Below the pieces are notes generated by a model, which was given only the letters and a program-made list of their open reading frames with translations, had not been told where the DNA came from and made no database searches. From Bryobacteraceae bacterium (GTDB lineage Bacteria; Acidobacteriota; Terriglobia; Bryobacterales; Bryobacteraceae), in NCBI GenBank assembly GCA_030041495.1, contig JASHNT010000113.1, forward strand, positions 52,405-116,404: a DNA stretch of 64,000 bases, written 5' to 3'. Shown here piece after piece: positions 7,806 through 17,214 of this stretch (the first letter of the stretch is position 1; each line of letters begins with the position of its first letter). The translations under genes and the position numbers were made by a program.

Positions 7806-9827
7806 TCACCGCGCGGTGTGCGGAATCAGCTCCAGGAAAACCGAGCGGCCGGGTTGCGGCATGGTGTCGACCATGGGATTGAGCGCGATCGGCTGCGAAT
7901 CACTCAGATTGAATGCATTACGGACGCCGAACTTGAAATCGAAGTTGCGCAGCAGGCCTTTGGAAGTGAGCGTGAAATCCGCCAGGTAAACCTGGGGCAC
8001 GGTCGCGCCCGCTAGACTCAGCACTGAGCTCATGTACTGCATGCCGCTGCTCACTTCCAGCTTATGTCCCGCCGGCACGGAGAAGCGCAGCTTGGCCAAG
8101 CGCTCGGGTGAATTTTCAAGGACGCCGCCGTCGCTGTCATCCATGGTTCTTTGCAGGGCATAACTGGCCGTCGCCTCGAGCCAGGAGAACGGCCGCCCAT
8201 TCACTTCGACCTCAACTCCCTTGGCGTGGACGCGTCCCACGTTCTGGTATTGAATCAAGCCGTCTTGAACCGGAACGCCTTCCAAATAGTCGTGGAGCCA
8301 GTAACCGTAAGCGGCCGTGAGCAAATTCATTCGCTTGCCAAGCTTGTGTTCCACGTCGACCTCGATCGTGTCCACTTTTTCGGGAAGCAACGAAGGATTG
8401 GCGACCGCCGATAATCCGTCTCCGTAGAATAACTGGAACGGACTGGGGTTTCTGAAGCTGCGCCCGTACAGGAGCTTGTATGTCCAATTCGAGCCTGGCT
8501 GGTAGATCACGGCCGCGCGGGGTGAAAAAAAATCGCGCAGGTAACTGGATGTGTCCTCGCGTGCGCCTAAATCGAGCGTCCAGTCTCGCGATAGCTTCTT
8601 TTCATCCTGAACGAAGACCGCCAAGCTGCGGTCCAGACGGTCCTCGTAAAGGTACTGCACCGGCACCGGCGAGACATCCTGGTTGCTTTGCGCCGCGCGC
8701 AAGTCGACTTTTCCCTCGACGCCCGCGGTGACGGTGCCAAGCTTGCGAACGTCCAAGCGGTAACTGAGTTCGGAGCCGACCCATTTGCCGTCGGATATCT
8801 GGCGGTTGTCCTCGACCGTGGGGTTGAGCGGATTGGCATGATCGTCAGGGTATTCGAAACGGCCGACATAGTGATACTCGTCGTAGTAGGTCCGCCACGC
8901 CAGCGTGCCGCGCCCAAGCTGGCGGGTGTAGGCGGCATCGATGTAGTTGCGCACGTCGTTGTTCTGGGTACCGCGATTGTTGAAGATCGTGTCTCCCCAC
9001 GAAATCGGCTGAAGCTTGTCGTGGCCCGCGAAGGCGGCGGTGACGGTCCAGTTTTTCCAGGTGAGGTTTGAGAAGAGGTGATAGCCCCGCTCCGTGTCCA
9101 TATTGACGGCTTCGCCGTAGTTGGTTTGCGGAGTGTTGAATTCGGGGAAGTAGATGGGGCTCTGGCCGGCATTGTTGAACACGGATCCGGAAAACAGCGC
9201 CTGAGCATTCTTGCCCAGAGAAACGCTGTCCATGATCTGGCCCTTCCTCTCGCCCAGACTGTCGAAGGTTGCGGGCAAATTTGCCGGTCCGGCTTCCTCC
9301 GGAGTTTTGGTGACGATGTTGATAGTGGCAAAGATTCCATTGCTGCCATACAGAGCCGAGGACGGGCCGCGGATGATTTCGATCTGCTTGATCAAATTCA
9401 TGTCGATCGGAAAATCGTTTCCCATAAACAACTCGAAATCGAAAATATTATCGGTCATGTTGTGGCCGTTGACCATCACCAGAACATGGCTAGAGTAGTC
9501 GCCGGGCGCGTTGAAGCCGCGCACGCCGATGGTTTCGTAGGTGCGGTTACTGGTCAGATAGAACCCGCGCACCGACGCCAGCGCTTCGCCGAGCGTGCGG
9601 TAGCCGTACTTGCGGATGTCCTCGGTGGTGATGATGGTCACGCTCGCCGGGGCATCGCGCAGTGTCTGCGGGTGCAGCGCGGCGCCTTGCACCTTGACCT
9701 GCATCAACTGCTCGATGCTCATTTCGCCGAGGTTTGTACCGGAAGAATCCGCTGAGCCTGCCTCTTGGGCGTAGACGCCGCCCGACAGAAACACTGCTGC
9801 CGCGAGCCACCTTGTGTGACGACTCAT
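7806..9827 (-). CDS. TonB-dependent outer-membrane receptor
   Basis: A 673-residue outer-membrane receptor. The frame is open to 10028, but the ATG at 9827 begins a clear signal peptide (MSRHTRWLAAAVFLSGGVYAQ), so this start is chosen. After it comes the short motif LGEMSIEQLMQVKVQ, seen in a receptor subgroup that often lies beside YfiR-like proteins. The plug domain follows (TTEDIRKYGYRTLGEALASV, then VRGFNAPGDYSSHVLVMVNG and EIIRGPSSALYGSNG), then a beta-barrel. The ligand is unknown. It diverges from the YfiR-like gene 82 bases away, which with the hybrid kinase forms a likely functional module. Confidence 0.92.
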   Translation of the reverse strand: MSRHTRWLAAAVFLSGGVYAQEAGSADSSGTNLGEMSIEQLMQVKVQGAALHPQTLRDAPASVTIITTEDIRKYGYRTLGEALASVRGFYLTSNRTYETIGVRGFNAPGDYSSHVLVMVNGHNMTDNIFDFELFMGNDFPIDMNLIKQIEIIRGPSSALYGSNGIFATINIVTKTPEEAGPANLPATFDSLGERKGQIMDSVSLGKNAQALFSGSVFNNAGQSPIYFPEFNTPQTNYGEAVNMDTERGYHLFSNLTWKNWTVTAAFAGHDKLQPISWGDTIFNNRGTQNNDVRNYIDAAYTRQLGRGTLAWRTYYDEYHYVGRFEYPDDHANPLNPTVEDNRQISDGKWVGSELSYRLDVRKLGTVTAGVEGKVDLRAAQSNQDVSPVPVQYLYEDRLDRSLAVFVQDEKKLSRDWTLDLGAREDTSSYLRDFFSPRAAVIYQPGSNWTYKLLYGRSFRNPSPFQLFYGDGLSAVANPSLLPEKVDTIEVDVEHKLGKRMNLLTAAYGYWLHDYLEGVPVQDGLIQYQNVGRVHAKGVEVEVNGRPFSWLEATASYALQRTMDDSDGGVLENSPERLAKLRFSVPAGHKLEVSSGMQYMSSVLSLAGATVPQVYLADFTLTSKGLLRNFDFKFGVRNAFNLSDSQPIALNPMVDTMPQPGRSVFLELIPHTAR

Positions 9828-9909
9828 GCATCGCTCATCGCTTCGAGCGCGGAAAACTTGAAGCTCCACACCCAACTCACACCGGCGGGGTACGGTCCGA
9901 TTAGTTCTC

Positions 9910-10488
9910 ATGGGGCGGGAGTTTGACCCCGTATCTCTTGATGAACTGGACTCTGACGTGGCATTCCGGCTCAGTTGCACCGTGATTCTGGGAGCTCTGC
10001 TGAGCGCCGGCGTGCGCGCGCAGGACACCGATGAGTATCGGGTGAAGGCCGCTTTCCTCTACAATTTCGCCAAGTTCGTGGAATGGCCCACGCAGGCTTT
10101 CAAGGGTCCCTCCGACCCGATCGTGATCGGAGTTTTGGGCAAGGATCCTTTCGGCGATGCCTTGGTGGCGGCAGCTGCGGGTAAGACGCTGGCGGGCCGC
10201 GGATTCCTGGTCCGCGAAGTCACTGACCCGCAGCAGGCCGCCCAGTGCCACATTCTTTTCGTTAGCTCATCCGAACGCAAGCGCCTGGGTTCTTTGATTG
10301 CGCAGATTGCCGGTCTCGCGATTCTTACCGTGGGCGAAAGCGACAACTTCACCGCCGAGGGAGGAGTCGTCAATTTCAAGATCGAGAGCGGAACGGTCCG
10401 TTTTCAAATCAACGTAGAAGCCGCGCGCAAGCAACAGCTTCACATCAGCGCCAAGCTGCTGAGCCTGGCCGAAATCGTAAGCAAATAA
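9910..10488 (+). CDS. YfiR-like (DUF4154) periplasmic protein
   Basis: A 192-residue exported protein. The hallmark [20 protein letters not shown] follows a signal peptide ending near GVRAQ and places it in the YfiR/DUF4154 family. YfiR of Pseudomonas is a periplasmic repressor of a diguanylate cyclase. Here no cyclase is present and the partner is more likely the hybrid kinase that starts four bases after its stop. The ATG at 9910 adds 16 residues before the hydrophobic core; a GTG at 9958 would start directly at the signal peptide and may be the true start. Confidence 0.87.
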   Translation: MGREFDPVSLDELDSDVAFRLSCTVILGALLSAGVRAQDTDEYRVKAAFLYNFAKFVEWPTQAFKGPSDPIVIGVLGKDPFGDALVAAAAGKTLAGRGFLVREVTDPQQAAQCHILFVSSSERKRLGSLIAQIAGLAILTVGESDNFTAEGGVVNFKIESGTVRFQINVEAARKQQLHISAKLLSLAEIVSK

Positions 10489-10492
10489 CGCC

Positions 10493-12847
<2,355 letters not shown>

Positions 12848-12875
12848 GAGGCCGATTTGCCGCCACTTACGGGCT

Positions 12876-12903
12876 GGGACAGGGTAGTGCGTCCCGCTTT
12901 TTT
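12876..12903 (+). terminator. Intrinsic terminator after the hybrid kinase
   Basis: A GGGAC/GTCCC stem (12876-12880 and 12891-12895) with a 10-base loop is followed by GC and six T residues. It lies 28 bases after the kinase stop, in the direction of transcription. The stem is short, so termination may be partial. Confidence 0.6.
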
Positions 12904-12954
12904 CAGCCATTCAAGAGGCCGATTCCAGGCCGCTTCGATGGAGTGCAGGCTTCA

Positions 12955-12983
12955 TTGACACTGAGGCTAATTCTATGTAGGAT
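12955..12983 (+). promoter_or_regulatory. Sigma-70-type promoter of the secreted-protein operon
   Basis: A perfect TTGACA (12955-12960), a 17-base spacer and TAGGAT (12978-12983). It lies 111 bases upstream of the first gene of the 13-17 kb operon and just after the kinase terminator, so the operon has its own transcription start. Confidence 0.7.
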
Positions 12984-13094
12984 CTTAAGCGGTGTTCTGT
13001 GCCCGCCACCCGTGCGGGATGTGTCTCTACGCGAGCCGGAGCTTCAGAGAGGCTACCGACAGGTCGAGGGACCCTTGGAGAGGAGCGTGGTTCG

Positions 13095-13931
13095 ATGCGT
13101 ATGGGTTCGAAAAAGCCGGTGCTGCGAAGCGCGGGAGTGATGACGGCAGCCGCGGCGGCGTGTTTTTTCGCGGCGATGGTTCCCGGGCAAGCGCAAGCCC
13201 CGGCTTATAAGGCTCCTCGCACCAAGGAAGGCTTGCCGAATCTGAATGGGATCTGGCAAGCCATGACTACGGCGAATTGGGATCTTCGCGCGCACGCGGC
13301 TTCGCAGGGGCCGGTGCTTTCGTTGGGCGCGGAGTTCTCGGTTCCTCCGGGCCCTGGAGTGATCGAAGGCGACGGCCAAATCCCTTACCTTCCCGAGGCG
13401 GCTGAGCAACAGAAGAAGAACTTCGCCGACCGTCTGAATCTGGATCCGGAAGTTAAGTGCTACATGCCCGGGATTCCTCGCGCGGTCTACATGCCGTACC
13501 CGTTCCAAATTATCGTCTCGCCGAAAACCGTGATGATCGCGTATGAATTCGCGTCGGCGGTGCGGGAAGTCAACATGGGAAAGCCGACCGAGGCTCCAGC
13601 CGATAGCTGGATGGGTTGGTCCAGCGGGCATTGGGAGGGCGACACGCTGGTGGTCACCGTGACCGACCAGATCGAGAAGACCTGGTTCGACCGCGTGGGG
13701 GATTTCCACAGCGATTCGCTCAAGGTGACGGAGCGCTACACCCCGCGCGGCCCGGATACAATGATGTACGAGGCGACCATTGAGGACCCCAAGACGTTCT
13801 CGCGCCCGTGGAAGATCAGTTTGCCGCTGTACCGGCATGTTGAAAAGAACGCGGAGCTCATGGAGTATAAGTGCTCTGAGTTCGCCGAGGATGTATTGTA
13901 CGGAAAATATCGGAAAAAGACGGCCAAGTAG
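13095..13931 (+). CDS. Secreted protein of unknown function (paralogue 1 of the 13-16 kb operon)
   Basis: A 278-residue protein with a signal peptide that ends near PGQAQA. The start at 13095 is chosen because GAGAGGAG lies just upstream and the longer open frame adds no sensible sequence. The mature part shares a pattern with the genes at 13964 and 15520: an N-terminal LPNLNGIWQ, a central SSGHWEGDTLVVTVTDQ (about 177-193), LKVTERYTPRGPD, and a tail of DPKTFSRPWKISL then ELMEYKCSEF. Such proteins are common in acidobacterial genomes but have no assigned role that I know of. The repeated WEG and Tyr-x-Cys motifs point to one shared secreted fold. First gene of the operon. Confidence 0.85.
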   Translation: MRMGSKKPVLRSAGVMTAAAAACFFAAMVPGQAQAPAYKAPRTKEGLPNLNGIWQAMTTANWDLRAHAASQGPVLSLGAEFSVPPGPGVIEGDGQIPYLPEAAEQQKKNFADRLNLDPEVKCYMPGIPRAVYMPYPFQIIVSPKTVMIAYEFASAVREVNMGKPTEAPADSWMGWSSGHWEGDTLVVTVTDQIEKTWFDRVGDFHSDSLKVTERYTPRGPDTMMYEATIEDPKTFSRPWKISLPLYRHVEKNAELMEYKCSEFAEDVLYGKYRKKTAK

Positions 13932-13963
13932 GTATAAGGGTTCTGTATAAGGAGAGATTCGAG

Positions 13964-15067
13964 ATGAGTACTCGCTTGTTCGCTTCCACTCTCACTGCCG
14001 CGGTGTCGGCGATATTGTTTGCCGCGCCGGTTCTCGCTCAAGCCCCTGCTGCCGCGAGCAAATCGTCCGCCACCAAAGCGGCCGCGGTGAAATCCTCTTC
14101 GGCCATCCCTCGCCTCCCGGATGGGCATCCGGATCTTTCCGGTGTCTATTCGAACGTCACATCGGTGCCGATGCAGCGTCCCGCCAATTGCGGCTCCAAG
14201 GAATTCTATACGCCTGAGGATATCGCCAATGGCTTGGGCGGCGCGCGCGGCTGCGGCGGAACTGTGGCCGGCGGGCGCGGCGGACGGGGCGGAGGCGGCG
14301 GTCGCGGCGGTCGCGGCGGAGCCAACATCGATCCTGAAACCGGCCAGCCCGCGCTTGCGGTTCACTATGACACGGCGCAGTTCGGCCTCTCCGGCAACAC
14401 CATCGTGCGCTCCACCAGTATGCGGACCTCGATCATCACCGGTCCCGACGGCAAGCTTCCTCCCACTACTCCGGAGGAGCAGGAACGCGCCAAGGCCCGG
14501 CGCGAATTCAACGCGATTCATCAGTGGGACGGTCCGGAAACCCGCCCGCTGGGCGAGCGCTGCATCACCTGGCCGTCAGAAGGCCCGCCGATGCTGTCCG
14601 AGGGGTACAACAGCGACATTCAGATCGTGCAGGGCGACAACTACGTGGGCGTCCTTCAGGAGATGATTCACGACTTCCGCATGATCCCGACCTCGAGCAA
14701 CGCTCCGGCTGTGCTTCCGAGCGGCATCCGTCAGTGGTTCGGTAGCTCCCGCGCGCGTTGGGAGGGCGACAAGCTGGTGGTGGAAACCACCAACTACACC
14801 GACAGAACTCAGATTCAGAACACTCCCACCAGCGACAAGCTGAAGGTGACCGAGAAGTTCTCGCGCATCGACGCGGACCACTTGCTATACGAGTTCACCG
14901 TAGACGATCCGGACACCTGGACCAAGCCGTGGAGCGGCGAGGTGGTGTGGGCCAAGATCGACAGTCCTATTTATGAGTACGCCTGCCATGAGGGAAATTA
15001 CGGCATGGCCAATAACCTGAGCGGAGAACGCGCTGTTGAGGCGAAGGCCGCCGCCGGGGAGAAGTAA
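13964..15067 (+). CDS. Secreted protein of unknown function with Gly/Arg tract (paralogue 2)
   Basis: A 367-residue exported protein (signal peptide ending near VLAQA) preceded by AAGGAGAG. The mature part begins RLPDGHPDLSGVYSNVTSVP and carries the family motifs RCITWPSEGPPML, YNSDIQIVQGDNYVGVLQEM, RARWEGDKLVVETTNYTD, LKVTEKFSRID and DDPDTWTKPW, ending with YEYACHEGN. Residues about 95-120 are a low-complexity Gly/Arg insert (GGRGGRGGGGGRGGRGG) absent from the two paralogues. Function unknown. It follows paralogue 1 by 32 bases and precedes the DUF6152 gene by 21. Confidence 0.85.
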   Translation: MSTRLFASTLTAAVSAILFAAPVLAQAPAAASKSSATKAAAVKSSSAIPRLPDGHPDLSGVYSNVTSVPMQRPANCGSKEFYTPEDIANGLGGARGCGGTVAGGRGGRGGGGGRGGRGGANIDPETGQPALAVHYDTAQFGLSGNTIVRSTSMRTSIITGPDGKLPPTTPEEQERAKARREFNAIHQWDGPETRPLGERCITWPSEGPPMLSEGYNSDIQIVQGDNYVGVLQEMIHDFRMIPTSSNAPAVLPSGIRQWFGSSRARWEGDKLVVETTNYTDRTQIQNTPTSDKLKVTEKFSRIDADHLLYEFTVDDPDTWTKPWSGEVVWAKIDSPIYEYACHEGNYGMANNLSGERAVEAKAAAGEK

Positions 15068-15088
15068 GTTTCGAGGAGCTTGAATACC

Positions 15089-15508
15089 ATGAAGAAAACG
15101 TTCGCTGTCCTGGTTGCCAGCGTTGGCTTCCTGATGTGCGCGGCGCCCACGTGGGCGCACCACGCGTTCGCCGCCGAGTTTGACGACAAAAAGCCGATCA
15201 AGCTGCACGGCGTAGTGACATCGTGGGAACTGGTCAATCCGCATTCCTGGATTCACATGGACGTGAAGAATCCGGATGGCACCGTCACCAACTGGACCAT
15301 CGAAGGCGGAAGCCCGAACGCTCTGTTCCGGCTGGGGTTCACCAAGAACTCGCTGCCTAAGGGGACGGAGATCATCGTCGAAGGCTATCAGGCCAAGGAC
15401 GGAGCCAACCGTGGCGTCGGCGCGAAGCTCACCTACATGGATGGACGCCAGTTGTTCCTGAAGCCCGCCGGGGAAGACGGCCCCGGCGCCGCTCCGGCGG
15501 CCAAGTAG
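15089..15508 (+). CDS. DUF6152 family secreted protein
   Basis: A 139-residue protein with a cleavable signal peptide ending at TWA, followed at once by HHAFAAEFDDKKPIKLHGVVTSWELVNPHSWIHM. The His-His start of the mature chain and the NPHSWI motif are typical of the DUF6152 family, a small beta-barrel whose function is unknown; the exposed N-terminal histidines might bind a metal. GAGGAG at 15073-15078 supports the ATG at 15089 over a TTG nine bases earlier. Members of this family often sit beside the paralogue type found on both sides here, which suggests joint action outside the inner membrane. Confidence 0.85.
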   Translation: MKKTFAVLVASVGFLMCAAPTWAHHAFAAEFDDKKPIKLHGVVTSWELVNPHSWIHMDVKNPDGTVTNWTIEGGSPNALFRLGFTKNSLPKGTEIIVEGYQAKDGANRGVGAKLTYMDGRQLFLKPAGEDGPGAAPAAK

Positions 15509-15519
15509 GCGACCAAGTA

Positions 15520-16458
15520 ATGTTAAGCCGCCGCCGGCTGCTTCTCGCGGCGACTTGCCTTCCCTTTCGCACACTCGCCCAATCCTCCGCGAGCTCTGCT
15601 GGGTCCGCGTGGATTCCGCCAAAAAGCGCGGATGGTCATCCCGATTTTTCCGGATATTGGACCAACGTCACGCTGACTCCGCTGGAGCGGCCGAGGAAGC
15701 TGGGCGATAAGGCGTTCTTCACTCCCGCCGAAGCCGCCGCCTATGAGAGGGTCACGATCATGGAACACCGCCAGGAGGCGACTCCGGACTCGCTGTGGAA
15801 CGGCCGCGCTCATGTGGTCTCCACGTTGCGGACGTCCTTGATCATCGATCCTTCCGACGGCCGCCTGCCGCGCCCGACGCAAGCGGCCTTGCGAAGAGCG
15901 GGGGAAGCCCGCGCGGCGCGGCGCGACCATCCCGCCGATGGACCGGAAGACCGCCAGCTTGCGGAGCGATGCATCCTCTGGCCAACCGCCGGCCCGCCCA
16001 TGCTGCCCGGCTTCGACAAATATCAGATCGTCGAGAGCGAGAATTACATTGCGATCGTTTCGGAGATCATGCATCAGACGCGTGTGATCCCGCTGGGCAA
16101 TCGGCCGCATCTCCCGGAAAGTGTCCGCCAATGGCTCGGCGATTCGCGTGGCCATTGGGAAGGCGGCACGCTGGTGGTCGAGACGACCAACTTCACCGAT
16201 AAAACACCCCTTCACTCGTCGAGCAAGGACATGCGTCTGACGGAGCGCTTCACGCGCACGGCTCCCGACACCATCCTGTACCAGTTCACTGTCAACGATC
16301 CGGAATCCTTCGCCGCGCCGTGGACCGCTGAGATCCCCATGCACCCGGCCGAGGGTCCGCTGGCTGAGTACGCCTGCCAGGAGAACAATGAGGATCTGGC
16401 GCGCATTCTCTCCGGCGCGCGCGCGGCAGAAAAACGGGAGGCCGAATCTCAAAAGTAG
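15520..16458 (+). CDS. Secreted protein of unknown function (paralogue 3)
   Basis: A 312-residue protein that starts MLSRRRLLLAATCLPFRTLAQ, a signal peptide with an Arg-Arg-Arg stretch that could be read as Tat-like, although the full twin-arginine motif is not present. The mature part follows paralogue 2 closely: SADGHPDFSGYWTNVTLTPL, RCILWPTAGPPMLPGFDKYQIV, RGHWEGGTLVVETTNFTDKT, MRLTERFTRTAPDTILYQF, DPESFAAPW, then YACQENNEDL. It lacks the Gly/Arg insert. Function unknown. The SDR gene overlaps its 3' end. Confidence 0.85.
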   Translation: MLSRRRLLLAATCLPFRTLAQSSASSAGSAWIPPKSADGHPDFSGYWTNVTLTPLERPRKLGDKAFFTPAEAAAYERVTIMEHRQEATPDSLWNGRAHVVSTLRTSLIIDPSDGRLPRPTQAALRRAGEARAARRDHPADGPEDRQLAERCILWPTAGPPMLPGFDKYQIVESENYIAIVSEIMHQTRVIPLGNRPHLPESVRQWLGDSRGHWEGGTLVVETTNFTDKTPLHSSSKDMRLTERFTRTAPDTILYQFTVNDPESFAAPWTAEIPMHPAEGPLAEYACQENNEDLARILSGARAAEKREAESQK

Positions 16459-17192
16459 TCATCGTCACCGGAGCCAGCAGAGGCATCGGCGCGGCCATCT
16501 CCATGCTACTGGGTGCCAACGGGTATAGCGTGGCGGTGAACTACGCATCGGACGCGGCGGGCGCCCGGCAGGTAGTCGAGACTGTGCGTGCCGCGGGTTC
16601 GCGGGCCATCGCCGTTCAAGCCGATGTCGCTCAGGAGCCGGATGTGCTGCGATTGTTTGAAACCGCTGAGCGCGAGCTCGGCCCTATCTGCGCTCTGGTC
16701 AACAACGCTGCGATCACCGGAGGGTTCGCCCGAGTTGGAGATGTCGCCGCTTCGGCCGTCGAGCGCATGCTGGCCGTGAACGTAACCGGGACCATCCTGT
16801 GCTCGCGCGAGGCGGTGCGAAGAATCTCGACGCGGCGTGGGGGAACGGGCGGCGCGATCGTCAATATTTCTTCGCTCGCCGCGCGCACCGGCGGCGCGGG
16901 CGAGTGGGTACCCTATGCGGCGTCGAAAGGCGCGATCAACACATTCACGATCGGGCTGGCGCGCGAGGCGGCCACCGAAGGCGTTCGCGTGAACGCGGTG
17001 GCTCCTGGTCTGGTCGAGACCGGCCTGCACGCGGCTAACGGTGAGCCGGGAAGGCTGGCAAGGCTCCGCCCGACGATTCCCATGCAGCGGGCCGGCAAGC
17101 CCGAAGAGATCGCCGCGGCAGTGCTGTGGCTCCTGTCGCCTGAGGCTTCCTACGTCACCGGCTCGATTCTAGAGATCGGCGGCGGCAGGTAG
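16446..17192 (+). CDS. SDR-family oxidoreductase without a canonical start codon
   Basis: About 248 residues of a FabG-like short-chain dehydrogenase. The cofactor motif TGASRGIG is encoded at 16467-16490, upstream of the first ATG (16503), so a protein starting at that ATG would lack the dinucleotide-binding turn. Reading back in frame there is no ATG, GTG or TTG. The best candidate is ATC at 16446, four bases after GGGAGG (16436-16441), giving ISKVVIVTGASRGIG. The rest is intact: NNAA, the Ser motif NISSLA, catalytic YAASK, and the C-terminal VTGSILEIGGGR. It overlaps the end of paralogue 3 by 13 bases. Either a rare AUC start, a mutated start, or a base error. Substrate unknown. Confidence 0.75.
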   Translation: MSKVVIVTGASRGIGAAISMLLGANGYSVAVNYASDAAGARQVVETVRAAGSRAIAVQADVAQEPDVLRLFETAERELGPICALVNNAAITGGFARVGDVAASAVERMLAVNVTGTILCSREAVRRISTRRGGTGGAIVNISSLAARTGGAGEWVPYAASKGAINTFTIGLAREAATEGVRVNAVAPGLVETGLHAANGEPGRLARLRPTIPMQRAGKPEEIAAAVLWLLSPEASYVTGSILEIGGGR

Positions 17193-17214
17193 GACCCTCT
17201 GGTGAACTCGCGGC

